DNA from: Acidobacteriota bacterium
Lineage (GTDB): Bacteria > Acidobacteriota > Vicinamibacteria > Vicinamibacterales > JAFNAJ01
Assembly (NCBI GenBank): GCA_016789685.1
Contig: JAEUQQ010000521.1
Location: 1 to 33,173, forward strand
DNA length: 33,173 bases
Direction: 5' to 3'
The translations under genes were made by a program, and so were the position numbers. The notes beneath the pieces were generated by a model, which had not been told where the DNA came from, ran no database searches, and worked only from the letters and a program-made list of their open reading frames with translations. This document shows, in pieces, positions 7,930 to 15,124 of the stretch. Every line of letters begins with the position of its first letter. The stretch's first letter is position 1.

Positions 7930-9711
7930 ATGGCGAACCTGGAAGACATCGAAAAGACCGAGCTGCCCGTCCACGACGAGCACCCCCGGTGGAAAGCCGC
8001 GGCGTCGCGCGTCATTCGACGACTCACATCCCCTGAAGACGACGACCCGGAGACGAGCGAGTATGCGCGGCTCCTGGAACAGTACGATACCAACTTCCGC
8101 AGCATCGCGGAAGGTGAAGTCGTCAAGGGCACGGTGTTGCGCGTCACGTCGGCATCGGTCGTAGTGGATGTCGGGTTCAAGTCCGAGGGGATGATCCCGG
8201 TCTCGGAGTTCCTGGACGAACAGGGCGAGTGCTCGGTGCAGCCGGGCGATGTCGTCGATGTTCTCCTCGAGCGTACCGAGGATCGGGACGGCCATGTCGT
8301 GCTCTCGCGCGAGAAGGCCGAAAAGATGAAGATCTGGGACGAGGTCGAGAAGGCCTTCACCGACAAGAAGGTCGTCATCGGTCGCGTCATCGAACGGATC
8401 AAGGGCGGGCTGGCCGTCGATATCGGCGTCCGGGCCTTCCTGCCGGGCAGCCAGATCGACGTGCGGCCGGTGCGCAACCTCGACGCGCTCAAGGGGCAGG
8501 AGCTCCGCATGCGCGTCATCAAGGTCAACAAGAAGCGCGGCAACATCGTGCTTTCGCGCAAGGTCCTCCTCGAGGAAGAGAACGCCGAGAAGAAGAAGCA
8601 CACGCTCGACACGCTCGCCGAAGGCAAGATCATGCGCGGCGTCGTCAAGAACATCACCGACTACGGGGCCTTCATCGACCTCGGTGGTATCGACGGCCTG
8701 CTCCACATCACCGACATGTCGTGGGGCCGGGTGTCGCATCCGTCGGAGCTGTTCAAGGTCAACGACGAGGTCGATGTCATCGTCCTCAAGTACGACCCGG
8801 CGACCGAGCGCGTGTCGCTCGGCCACAAGCAGCTCACGCCCGACCCGTGGAGCGACGTCGTCGAACGCTACCCGGTGACGGCGAAGGTCCGCGGCAAGGT
8901 CGTCAGCCTGACCGACTACGGCGCCTTCATCGAGCTCGAGCCGGGCGTCGAGGGCCTGATCCACGTCAGCGAGATGTCGTGGAGCAAGCGCGTCAAGCAC
9001 CCGTCGAAGGTGCTCGAGGCGGCGCAGGAGGTCGAGGCCATGGTGCTCGGCGTCGATCCGACCGCGCGCCGCATTTCGCTGGGCCTCAAGCAGGTCGCGA
9101 CCAACCCGTGGGAAGAGCTCGGGGATCGCTACCCGGTGGGCACGCGCATCCAGGGCCGCGTCCGCAACCTGACCGAGTTCGGGGCGTTCGTCGAGGTCGA
9201 AGACGGCATCGACGGCCTCATCCACATCTCGGACATGTCGTGGAGCAAGCGCCTGAAGCACCCCTCCGAGATGCTGAAGAAGGGCGACAAGGTCGACGCG
9301 ATGGTGCTCAACATCGACGCCGACAACCAGCGCCTGTCGCTGGGCCTCAAGCAGTTGGCCACGGACGTGTGGGACGAGTTCTTCTCGCACCACAACGTGG
9401 GTGACGTGGTCGAGGGCAAGGTCGTCCGGATGACCAATTTCGGCGCCTTCGTCGAGTTGGCCGACGGCATCGAGGGCCTCGTGCACGTCTCGGAGTTCGA
9501 CGATGCGCAGGGTGTCGAGAAGGTGGAGCTGGAGCCCGAGAAGGCCTACCAGTTCAAGGTCATCAAGCTGAGCCCGGCCGAGCGCAAGATCGGCCTCAGC
9601 GTGCGGGCGCTCAAGTCGGACGAATACCGCGCCGACTGGGACTCGTACGCCTCCGACTCCGGGACAGGGTCGGCGACGCTCGGCGACCACTTCCGGCAGC
9701 ACAACCAGTAG
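7930..9711 (+). CDS. rpsA: 30S ribosomal protein S1
   Basis: S1 binds mRNA on the small ribosomal subunit and assists initiation on structured messages. The 593-residue protein has six S1/OB-fold repeats at roughly residues 61-130, 147-212, 234-302, 319-388, 406-475 and 493-562. Repeats 3-6 are the most alike, with ITDYGAFIDL, LTDYGAFIEL, LTEFGAFVEV and MTNFGAFVEL, each followed by GLIHVSEMSW-type sequence. Repeats 1 and 2 are the diverged ribosome-binding pair. A charged N-terminal extension of about 60 residues (SPEDDDPETSEY) precedes repeat 1. ATG at 7930 is supported by AGGAGG upstream. An IHF-type gene follows, separated by a strong hairpin. Confidence 0.96.
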   Translation: MANLEDIEKTELPVHDEHPRWKAAASRVIRRLTSPEDDDPETSEYARLLEQYDTNFRSIAEGEVVKGTVLRVTSASVVVDVGFKSEGMIPVSEFLDEQGECSVQPGDVVDVLLERTEDRDGHVVLSREKAEKMKIWDEVEKAFTDKKVVIGRVIERIKGGLAVDIGVRAFLPGSQIDVRPVRNLDALKGQELRMRVIKVNKKRGNIVLSRKVLLEEENAEKKKHTLDTLAEGKIMRGVVKNITDYGAFIDLGGIDGLLHITDMSWGRVSHPSELFKVNDEVDVIVLKYDPATERVSLGHKQLTPDPWSDVVERYPVTAKVRGKVVSLTDYGAFIELEPGVEGLIHVSEMSWSKRVKHPSKVLEAAQEVEAMVLGVDPTARRISLGLKQVATNPWEELGDRYPVGTRIQGRVRNLTEFGAFVEVEDGIDGLIHISDMSWSKRLKHPSEMLKKGDKVDAMVLNIDADNQRLSLGLKQLATDVWDEFFSHHNVGDVVEGKVVRMTNFGAFVELADGIEGLVHVSEFDDAQGVEKVELEPEKAYQFKVIKLSPAERKIGLSVRALKSDEYRADWDSYASDSGTGSATLGDHFRQHNQ

Positions 9712-9724
9712 TCTCGCCGTAGCC

Positions 9725-9754
9725 CGCCGCGGAGGCCGACAGGCTTCCGCGGCG
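9725..9754 (+). terminator. Strong GC hairpin between rpsA and the IHF/HU gene
   Basis: A stem of 13 consecutive base pairs (one of them G-T) from CGCCGCGGAGGCC to GGCTTCCGCGGCG closes a GACA tetraloop. It begins 13 bases after the rpsA stop and ends 25 bases before the next start. No T-run follows, so it may be a Rho-assisted terminator, an attenuator, or an RNA processing and stability element. Confidence 0.5.
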
Positions 9755-9764
9755 AGGCGAGGGC

Positions 9765-9772
9765 GGAGGAGG
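9765..9772 (+). promoter_or_regulatory. Shine-Dalgarno site deciding the GTG start of the IHF/HU gene
   Basis: GGAGGAGG ends seven bases before the GTG at 9780. This favours GTG over the in-frame ATG at 9798, where spacing would be 25 bases. Confidence 0.7.
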
Positions 9773-9779
9773 CCACCTG

Positions 9780-10106
9780 GTGTCCACGCAGCAGAGCATG
9801 ACGAAGGCGGAACTCGTCGAAGAAGTGGCCCGGGCCACCGAACTGACGAAGAAGGACTCCGAGACCGTCGTCGACACGGTCTTCCAGGCCATCAAGGACG
9901 CCATCAACCGGGGCGACAAGATCGAACTCCGCGGGTTCGGCAGCTTCCGCCTCCGGAAGCGGCAGCCGCGCACCGGGCGTAACCCCCGCACCGGTGCCAG
10001 GGTCGACGTGCCCCCCAAGCGCGTGCCCTACTTCAAGCCCGGCAAGGAACTCAAGGACCTGCTCCACGATTCGGCCCCGGCCGACGAGCACCCGACCGAG
10101 GCCTGA
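9780..10106 (+). CDS. IHF/HU-family DNA-bending protein (IHF-beta-like)
   Basis: A nucleoid-associated protein that binds and bends DNA as a dimer. The 108-residue product has the family core: TKAELVEEVA at the N-terminus, the GDKIELRGFGSF beta arm, then RTGRNPRTGARVDVPPKRVPYFKPGKEL. The last pattern fits IHF-beta better than HU. Its position downstream of cmk and rpsA matches ihfB in E. coli, which supports an IHF-beta-type assignment; no alpha partner is visible, so it may act as a homodimer. A short acidic tail (HDSAPADEHPTEA) follows the fold. The start is GTG with a very strong Shine-Dalgarno sequence. Confidence 0.92.
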   Translation: MSTQQSMTKAELVEEVARATELTKKDSETVVDTVFQAIKDAINRGDKIELRGFGSFRLRKRQPRTGRNPRTGARVDVPPKRVPYFKPGKELKDLLHDSAPADEHPTEA

Positions 10107-10124
10107 GGCCCCGGGCGATCCCGC

Positions 10125-10610
10125 ATGTTCCGGCTCTGGACGCCCTGGCGGCTGAAATACGTGACGAATGCGACCCGTGAGGCGGCGTGTGTCTTCTGCG
10201 ACGCCCAGACCCGCCCTGACGAAGACGCGCACATCGTGTGGCGCGGGACGACCGGCTTCGTCATCCTCAACCTGTATCCCTACAACAACGGCCACCTCAT
10301 GGTGGTGCCCTACCGCCACGTGGCGTCGCTCAACGCCCTTACCGCCGACGAACGGGTCGAGTTGATCGAACTGACCCGCGTCGCCGAGGCGGCCCTGACC
10401 GAGGCCTATGCGCCGCACGGCGTGAATGTCGGCATCAACCTCGGCAAGGCGGCCGGCGCCGGCGTCCTCGACCACCTGCACGTGCACCTCGTGCCCCGCT
10501 GGCATGGCGACACCAATTTCATGTCGGTCGTCGGCGAAACGCGCGTGCTCCCCGAGGAGCTGCCCGTGACGGCCGCGCGGCTGCGGCCGCTGTTCGCCAG
10601 GCACGCCTGA
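10125..10610 (+). CDS. HIT family hydrolase/AP4A phosphorylase-like
   Basis: A nucleotide-binding hydrolase or transferase of the histidine triad superfamily. The catalytic triad HLHVH is formed by His117, His119 and His121, followed by LVPRW. The N-terminus WTPWRLKYV and the CVFC pair (Cys22, Cys25), a probable zinc site, are typical of the bacterial group related to the mycobacterial AP4A phosphorylase. The 161-residue length is usual. It begins 18 bases after the IHF-like gene and may share its transcript. The substrate (ApnA, or a nucleotide amidate or ester) cannot be settled from sequence. Confidence 0.9.
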   Translation: MFRLWTPWRLKYVTNATREAACVFCDAQTRPDEDAHIVWRGTTGFVILNLYPYNNGHLMVVPYRHVASLNALTADERVELIELTRVAEAALTEAYAPHGVNVGINLGKAAGAGVLDHLHVHLVPRWHGDTNFMSVVGETRVLPEELPVTAARLRPLFARHA

Positions 10611-10718
10611 CCGGGGCCGAGCCCGCCCGGGGCGGTCGTCTGCGCGATCGCCTGGCCGCGCGCGGGCCGTGTCCAGCGCCGCGATCGCGGCATCACGATC
10701 CATAATCACGGCACGCCC

Positions 10719-11861
10719 ATGCGACTGACCTTCACCGACGAGCAGCAGCAGTTCCAGCGCGTCGCGGCCGAGTTCGCCGCCTCGCGCCTTGCGCCCCTCG
10801 CGGCCTCGATCGACGAGACCGGCCTGTTCCCGCGCGACCTGCTGGCGCCCCTCGGGGCGCTCGGGTTGCTCGGCGTCACGGTGCCGCGTGCGTGGGGAGG
10901 CGCCGGTCGTGACTACGTCGCCTACGCGCTGGCGCTCGAGGCCCTCGCCCGCGAGAGCGCGGTGGTCGCGGTCATCGCCTCGGTCAACAACTCGCTCGTG
11001 GCCGAGCCTCTCGCACAGTTCGGGACCGACGCGCAGAAGCATGCCTGGCTGGAACGCCTTGCGACGGGACGCGCGCTCGGCGCGTTCGCCCTGTCTGAGG
11101 AGCATGCGGGCACCGACGCGGCGAACCAGCAGACCCGCGCCACCTTCGATGGCACCGGGCATCGCATCTCGGGCAGGAAAGTCTGGGTCGCCAACGCCGA
11201 AGCCGCCGACGTCGTCATCGTGTTCGCGGCGACGCAACCCGACCTCGAGCACCGCGGGATCACGGCGTTCCTCGTTCCCCTCGACACCCCGGGCATCACG
11301 ACGCGCGTGCGTGCCGACTCGCTGGGCGTGCGCGGACTCGGGTGCCTCGATCTCGAGTTCGATGACGTGCACGTCGATTCGAGCCAGGTACTCGGGGCGC
11401 CCGGCGCCGGATTCGCGGTCGCGCGCTGGGCACTCGATGGCGGCCGGGTGGCGATCGCCGCGCAGGCGCTCGGGGTGGGCCAGGCTGCGCTCGACGAGGC
11501 GGTGGCGCACGCCAGGCACCGCGTGGCCTTCGGCCAGGCCATCTCGAACTACCAGGCCATCCAGTGGATGCTCGCCGATGTCGCCACCGACCTCGACGCA
11601 GCGCGCATGCTGACGTGGAAGGCCGCCGCCGCGAAAGACACACAGGAGCGGTGCTCGCTCGAAGCGTCGATGGCCAAGCTGGCGGCGTCGGAAGCCGCGC
11701 ACCGTGCCGCGGATCGCGCCATGCAGGTGCTGGCCTCGGCCGGCTACCGGCGCGGGTCGAAGGTCGAGCGCCTGTTCCGCGACGTGCGCGCCACCGAGAT
11801 CTACCAGGGCACCTCGGAAGTGCAGCGCATGATCATCGCGGCCAACATTCTCGCAGGGTAA
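10719..11861 (+). CDS. Acyl-CoA dehydrogenase with Gln in place of the usual catalytic Glu
   Basis: An FAD-dependent dehydrogenase that introduces the alpha-beta double bond into acyl-CoA; electrons pass to ETF. The 380-residue protein shows the full three-domain layout: an N-terminal helical domain, the FAD-contact strand AFALSEEHAGTDAA near residue 125, the ISGRKVWVANAEAAD segment, and the C-terminal helical domain with RVAFGQAI and ATEIYQGTSEVQR. In short- and medium-chain enzymes the last motif reads IYEGTS with Glu as catalytic base; here the codon at 11805-11807 is CAG (Gln363). The closest overall pattern is the short-chain (butyryl) type. Its stop lies five bases before the acetyltransferase start, so the two are co-transcribed. 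Confidence 0.9.
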   Translation: MRLTFTDEQQQFQRVAAEFAASRLAPLAASIDETGLFPRDLLAPLGALGLLGVTVPRAWGGAGRDYVAYALALEALARESAVVAVIASVNNSLVAEPLAQFGTDAQKHAWLERLATGRALGAFALSEEHAGTDAANQQTRATFDGTGHRISGRKVWVANAEAADVVIVFAATQPDLEHRGITAFLVPLDTPGITTRVRADSLGVRGLGCLDLEFDDVHVDSSQVLGAPGAGFAVARWALDGGRVAIAAQALGVGQAALDEAVAHARHRVAFGQAISNYQAIQWMLADVATDLDAARMLTWKAAAAKDTQERCSLEASMAKLAASEAAHRAADRAMQVLASAGYRRGSKVERLFRDVRATEIYQGTSEVQRMIIAANILAG

Positions 11862-11866
11862 CCCCC

Positions 11867-12715
11867 GTGTTCTGTGACATCGAATTGGCCCGCCGCATCG
11901 AGGCGGTGGAGTCTGGACTCGTGTCGGCGATTGTCGATCACGTCACCGTGGCCGCGCCGGCACTCGGGGCGTGGCGCGAAGTCGTGGCGGGCGGGATGGC
12001 CCTGTTCGCCGGCGCCGGCAATCCCGTCAACAAGGTCATCGGGGTCGGGTTCGACGAGCCACCGGCTCCAGTCGAACTCGAGCGGCTCGAGCAGCGCTAC
12101 TACGCGGCCGGGGCCCCGGTGCGCGTCGAGATGTCGACGCTGGCGCGGGCTGAGAGTCACACAGCCCTGTCGTCGCGGGGGTACATCCTGCAGGGATTCG
12201 AGAACGTGCTCGGTCGGCGCATCGGCGACGACGCGCCTCCCACCGGCGCACACGGCATCGAGGTGCAGCCGGTCGCGTCCGACCGGCTCGATGCCTGGTT
12301 GCGCGCGCTGGTCGAGGGGTTCGCGACGCCAGACGACAGCGGCGCCGGCGGCGATGAGCCGCTGCCCTCGACCGACGACCTGCTCGGGTTGTTCCGCCAC
12401 ATCTTCACGGCCACCGGCTACTGCCGCTACGAGGCGTTGGTCGATGGTGTGCCGGCCGGCGGGGCGATCGCCTGGTTCGACGGTGACGTCGCCTTCTTCG
12501 GTGGTGCCTCGACGCTGCCGGCGTATCGCCGGCGCGGCGTGCAGCGGGCGCTGTTCGACGCGCGGCTTGGCGACGCGCGACGGCGGGGCTGCCAGTTGGC
12601 CGTACTGGGCACGCAGCCCGGCACGACCTCGCAGGCCAATGCACAGCGCCGCGGTTTCAGCCTGCTGTATGCGCGGGCCGTGTGGCAGGCCGCCATCGGG
12701 TTCGTCCGCGGCTGA
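11867..12715 (+). CDS. GNAT-family N-acetyltransferase
   Basis: A 282-residue protein with a GNAT fold in its C-terminal half. The acetyl-CoA-binding motif A is at about residues 215-232 (LPAYRRRGVQRALF), followed by a helix (DARRRGCQLAVLGT) and the closing GFSLLYARAVWQ. The N-terminal half (about residues 1-140) includes GNPVNKVIGVGF and looks like a degenerate second GNAT domain. GTG at 11867 is chosen because it lies just after the dehydrogenase stop with AGGG upstream; the frame extends upstream only as a shadow of that gene. The substrate is unknown. Pairing with an acyl-CoA dehydrogenase suggests a small-molecule acyl pathway, but this is weak. Confidence 0.8.
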   Translation: MFCDIELARRIEAVESGLVSAIVDHVTVAAPALGAWREVVAGGMALFAGAGNPVNKVIGVGFDEPPAPVELERLEQRYYAAGAPVRVEMSTLARAESHTALSSRGYILQGFENVLGRRIGDDAPPTGAHGIEVQPVASDRLDAWLRALVEGFATPDDSGAGGDEPLPSTDDLLGLFRHIFTATGYCRYEALVDGVPAGGAIAWFDGDVAFFGGASTLPAYRRRGVQRALFDARLGDARRRGCQLAVLGTQPGTTSQANAQRRGFSLLYARAVWQAAIGFVRG

Positions 12716-12870
12716 GCCCGGGGGGCCGCCGGTGGGGTCATTCCGGCCGACGACCGGGTCTCGCCGGCCTCGCGGACGGCCCCTGCCATGCGGGTGCGTT
12801 CATCCTCGGCCATTCGTACGCCGATTCCTCGGGCAGGAGCGGCGTCCTCCCCCCAGGCGCTGTCGCTGCA

Positions 12871-13698
12871 ATGTCGTCGAGTGATTCGGTCAGCCACCTG
12901 GAGCAACTCGCCAGCGAGCACCCCATGGTCGTGGTGTCGCTGGCGCGCACCCTGTACGCCTTGCCCGTGATGAACGTGCGCGAGATGGTATCGACGCCCG
13001 AAGTGCGTTCGATTCCCCATCCGCCCCCGGGCGTCCGCGGCCTGATCAACCTGCGAGGGTCCGTGCTCCCCCTGTTCGACCTGCGGTCGTGCTTCGGCAT
13101 GGCGACCCAGCGTGACGAGTCGCTCGCCTTCGTGGCGATGCTCAAGCAGCGCAAGCAGGATCACAAGCGGTGGCTCGACGAACTCGCGGCGAGTGTCCGC
13201 GAGGGCCGCGCGTTCACCCTGACCACCGACCCGCATGCGTGCGCCTTCGGACGGTGGTACGACACCTACAAGACCGACAACCTCATGCTCGATACCGTGC
13301 TCCGGCGGTTCGACGAGCCGCACAAGCGGGTGCACGCGCTCGGCGCCGACGTGGTCGGGCTCGTCAAGGCCGGCAAGCAGGACGAGGCCCTGGCGCAGAT
13401 CGAAGCCGCGCGCAACGGCGTCCTCAGCCAGATGATGACCCTCTTCGATGCGGCCGAGGAGATCATCGGCGCGGCCAACCGCGAAATCTCGGTCGTGGTC
13501 TCGAACGCCGGCAAGTCGTGCGCGGTGGCCGTCGATGCCATCGAGTCGGTCGAGCGTCTCTCGCGCGACGGCGTGACGGGGATGGACGAGGCGATGGCCG
13601 GTCAGCGCGTCCAGTCGATCCTGGGCGTTGGCCGCCGGACGAAGGACAACGCCTTCGTCCTCATCCTCGACCCGGCGATGTTCCTCGGGGCGGCCTGA
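12871..13698 (+). CDS. CheW-like chemotaxis coupling protein with nested CZB zinc-binding domain
   Basis: CheW proteins couple chemoreceptors to the CheA kinase. In this 275-residue protein the CheW fold is split. Residues 19-77 form the first half (VRGLINLRGSVLPLFDLR) and residues 205-272 the second (REISVVVSNAGKSCAVAVDAI, then SILGVGRR). Between them, residues 84-203 match a chemoreceptor zinc-binding (CZB) four-helix domain, with ligands His98, Cys124 in CAFGRWYD, His151 and His155; the 27- and 4-residue gaps between the last three equal those of the DgcZ CZB domain. CZB domains bind zinc and respond to zinc or to Cys oxidation. No other chemotaxis gene is nearby, so it serves a remote array. 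ATG at 12871 lacks a clear Shine-Dalgarno sequence. Confidence 0.88.
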   Translation: MSSSDSVSHLEQLASEHPMVVVSLARTLYALPVMNVREMVSTPEVRSIPHPPPGVRGLINLRGSVLPLFDLRSCFGMATQRDESLAFVAMLKQRKQDHKRWLDELAASVREGRAFTLTTDPHACAFGRWYDTYKTDNLMLDTVLRRFDEPHKRVHALGADVVGLVKAGKQDEALAQIEAARNGVLSQMMTLFDAAEEIIGAANREISVVVSNAGKSCAVAVDAIESVERLSRDGVTGMDEAMAGQRVQSILGVGRRTKDNAFVLILDPAMFLGAA

Positions 13699-13736
13699 GT
13701 CGCATCCGGGTTCGCGGGCGCGATCCCGCGTCCGAC

Positions 13737-13754
13737 GCGGCGCCCTGGCGCCGC
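13737..13754. terminator. Hairpin between convergent cheW-like and porin genes
   Basis: GCGGCGCC and GGCGCCGC are separated by two bases, giving a compact GC-rich inverted repeat in the 67-base gap between convergent genes. It could end transcription in both directions. No T-tract is present. Confidence 0.4.
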
Positions 13755-13765
13755 CAGACGCCTTG

Positions 13766-15124
13766 TCAGAAGTAGACCCGCAGCTGGGGCCGCCAGACGA
13801 TGGTCGTCTGGCCCGCCCCGGGCGGCGCGTCGAAGCCGGCGCCAGCCTTGAACACACCGACGATCAGGCGCAGGTCGATCCGCCGGTGCGGCCGCGCCAC
13901 CACCTGCAAGTCGAGTTCATCACCCAGATGGGCGGCGCGCCCGTTCGCGCGGACCTCGAAGGCCGTGTCTGCGAGGCGCCTGCGCGCGACGACCTGCGTG
14001 TAGCGGTGCGCGAGCACGTCGAGCGACAGCGCGCGCGCCAGCCGCAGGCTGGTCGCGGCGGTGACGATCTCCATGTTCGAGAGCTCGGGGTCGAAGGCTT
14101 CGCCGTAGATCCTGATGCGACGGATTCCGCCGACGCGCGACGAGTTGTCCTGTAGTCCTGTTTGCCTGAACCCGCGGTCGACACCGTCGGCCGTCGAATC
14201 GTCGCCACTGGCGCGCGCGTATCCCACCGACACCGCGGGACGCCCGGACGCGTCGATGTGCCACCTGACCGACGAATCGACGGCCCAGCCCTCGAGTCGC
14301 ACGTCGCCGGCGCGCCCGCGCCTGAGGGCGCCGGTGGCGTTGAACATCACGGCGTGCTCGCCGCGTGACGCGAGGCTTGCGCCCAGCCACCACGGACGGT
14401 CGCGACCACCCGTCTGGTCGCCGCGCCTGATGTAGAAGGCCGTGGCCCGCATGCCCCGGGTGACACGCCTCGAGATGGTCGCGATCGCATGCGGTCGCTG
14501 CTCGTCGCTGCGCGCCTCGACAGGCGTGCGGCTCACCGTGCCCGTCACCGCCGCATCGAAACGCCAGCGTCCGGCCTGCGCGCGCAGCCGCACGGCATCG
14601 AGGTAGTCGTCGAAGAACCACTCCCGCGCATCGCGAAAGCGCTGGCGCCCGACTCTCAGGCCGACGGGCAGCCCCAGGGGGCGGTCGACGTCGAGATACG
14701 CCTCGACCACGCGCCCGCTGGTGTCGCCGGCTCGCCACCACTCGGGCACGTTCGTGGGGAATTCCCTGCGCCACTCGGTGCGCGCGAAGAGGGCGACGCC
14801 CGTCGCGGGGGTGAGGCTCGTGCGCAGTTGCAGCGACGAGCCGGCCTCGGGTTCGAGCGCCTCCTGGGCGACGCCAGCGGGCTGGCGCATGGTGTTCCAC
14901 TCGGCCTGCACGCTGCCGCCGAGCGTGAACCAGCGCCCGATCGACACCGCCGGCACGTCAGGCTCATCGTCGTCTCCGCGCCCGACGGGGATCTCACCGG
15001 CCTGGGGCTCGTCTGACCCGGTGGCGGACGGCGGCGTGGCCGGTGGGCGGGTCAGCGTCTGAGCCTCCACCCCCGGTGCCGACAGCGCAATGGCGAGCAG
15101 GGCTCCTGCGGCACGGCGCGTCAT
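13766..15124 (-). CDS. Outer-membrane beta-barrel, alginate-export-like porin
   Basis: A 452-residue secreted barrel protein. Residues 1-22 are a signal peptide ending in GVEA before Gln. A short Pro-rich linker follows, then alternating amphipathic strands to the C-terminal residues RVYF, the terminal-Phe signal for BAM insertion. The segment VGRQRFRDAREWFFDDYLDAVRL near residue 170 resembles the conserved strand-loop of the alginate export family (AlgE-like); this match is from memory. It is the last gene of a six-gene overlapping operon: its ATG overlaps the stop of the phosphotransferase (ATGA). In that context it probably releases the operon's glycan product across the outer membrane. 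Confidence 0.75.
   Translation of the reverse strand: MTRRAAGALLAIALSAPGVEAQTLTRPPATPPSATGSDEPQAGEIPVGRGDDDEPDVPAVSIGRWFTLGGSVQAEWNTMRQPAGVAQEALEPEAGSSLQLRTSLTPATGVALFARTEWRREFPTNVPEWWRAGDTSGRVVEAYLDVDRPLGLPVGLRVGRQRFRDAREWFFDDYLDAVRLRAQAGRWRFDAAVTGTVSRTPVEARSDEQRPHAIATISRRVTRGMRATAFYIRRGDQTGGRDRPWWLGASLASRGEHAVMFNATGALRRGRAGDVRLEGWAVDSSVRWHIDASGRPAVSVGYARASGDDSTADGVDRGFRQTGLQDNSSRVGGIRRIRIYGEAFDPELSNMEIVTAATSLRLARALSLDVLAHRYTQVVARRRLADTAFEVRANGRAAHLGDELDLQVVARPHRRIDLRLIVGVFKAGAGFDAPPGAGQTTIVWRPQLRVYF

Noticed and set aside
7873-9702. A 609-codon minus-strand frame with apparent internal repeats opposite rpsA
   Set aside because: The repeats are only the mirror of the six S1 domains; rpsA is certain on the plus strand.
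10701-10706. CATAAT as a -10 box for the acyl-CoA dehydrogenase
   Set aside because: It matches TATAAT at five of six positions, but no -35 element is present at 16-18 bases upstream and it lies only 12 bases before the ATG.
9546-11702. A 718-codon minus-strand open frame opposite the IHF, HIT and dehydrogenase genes
   Set aside because: It spans three clearly identified plus-strand genes and their gaps, and its composition (Arg, Gly, His, Asp) is that of a GC-driven shadow.
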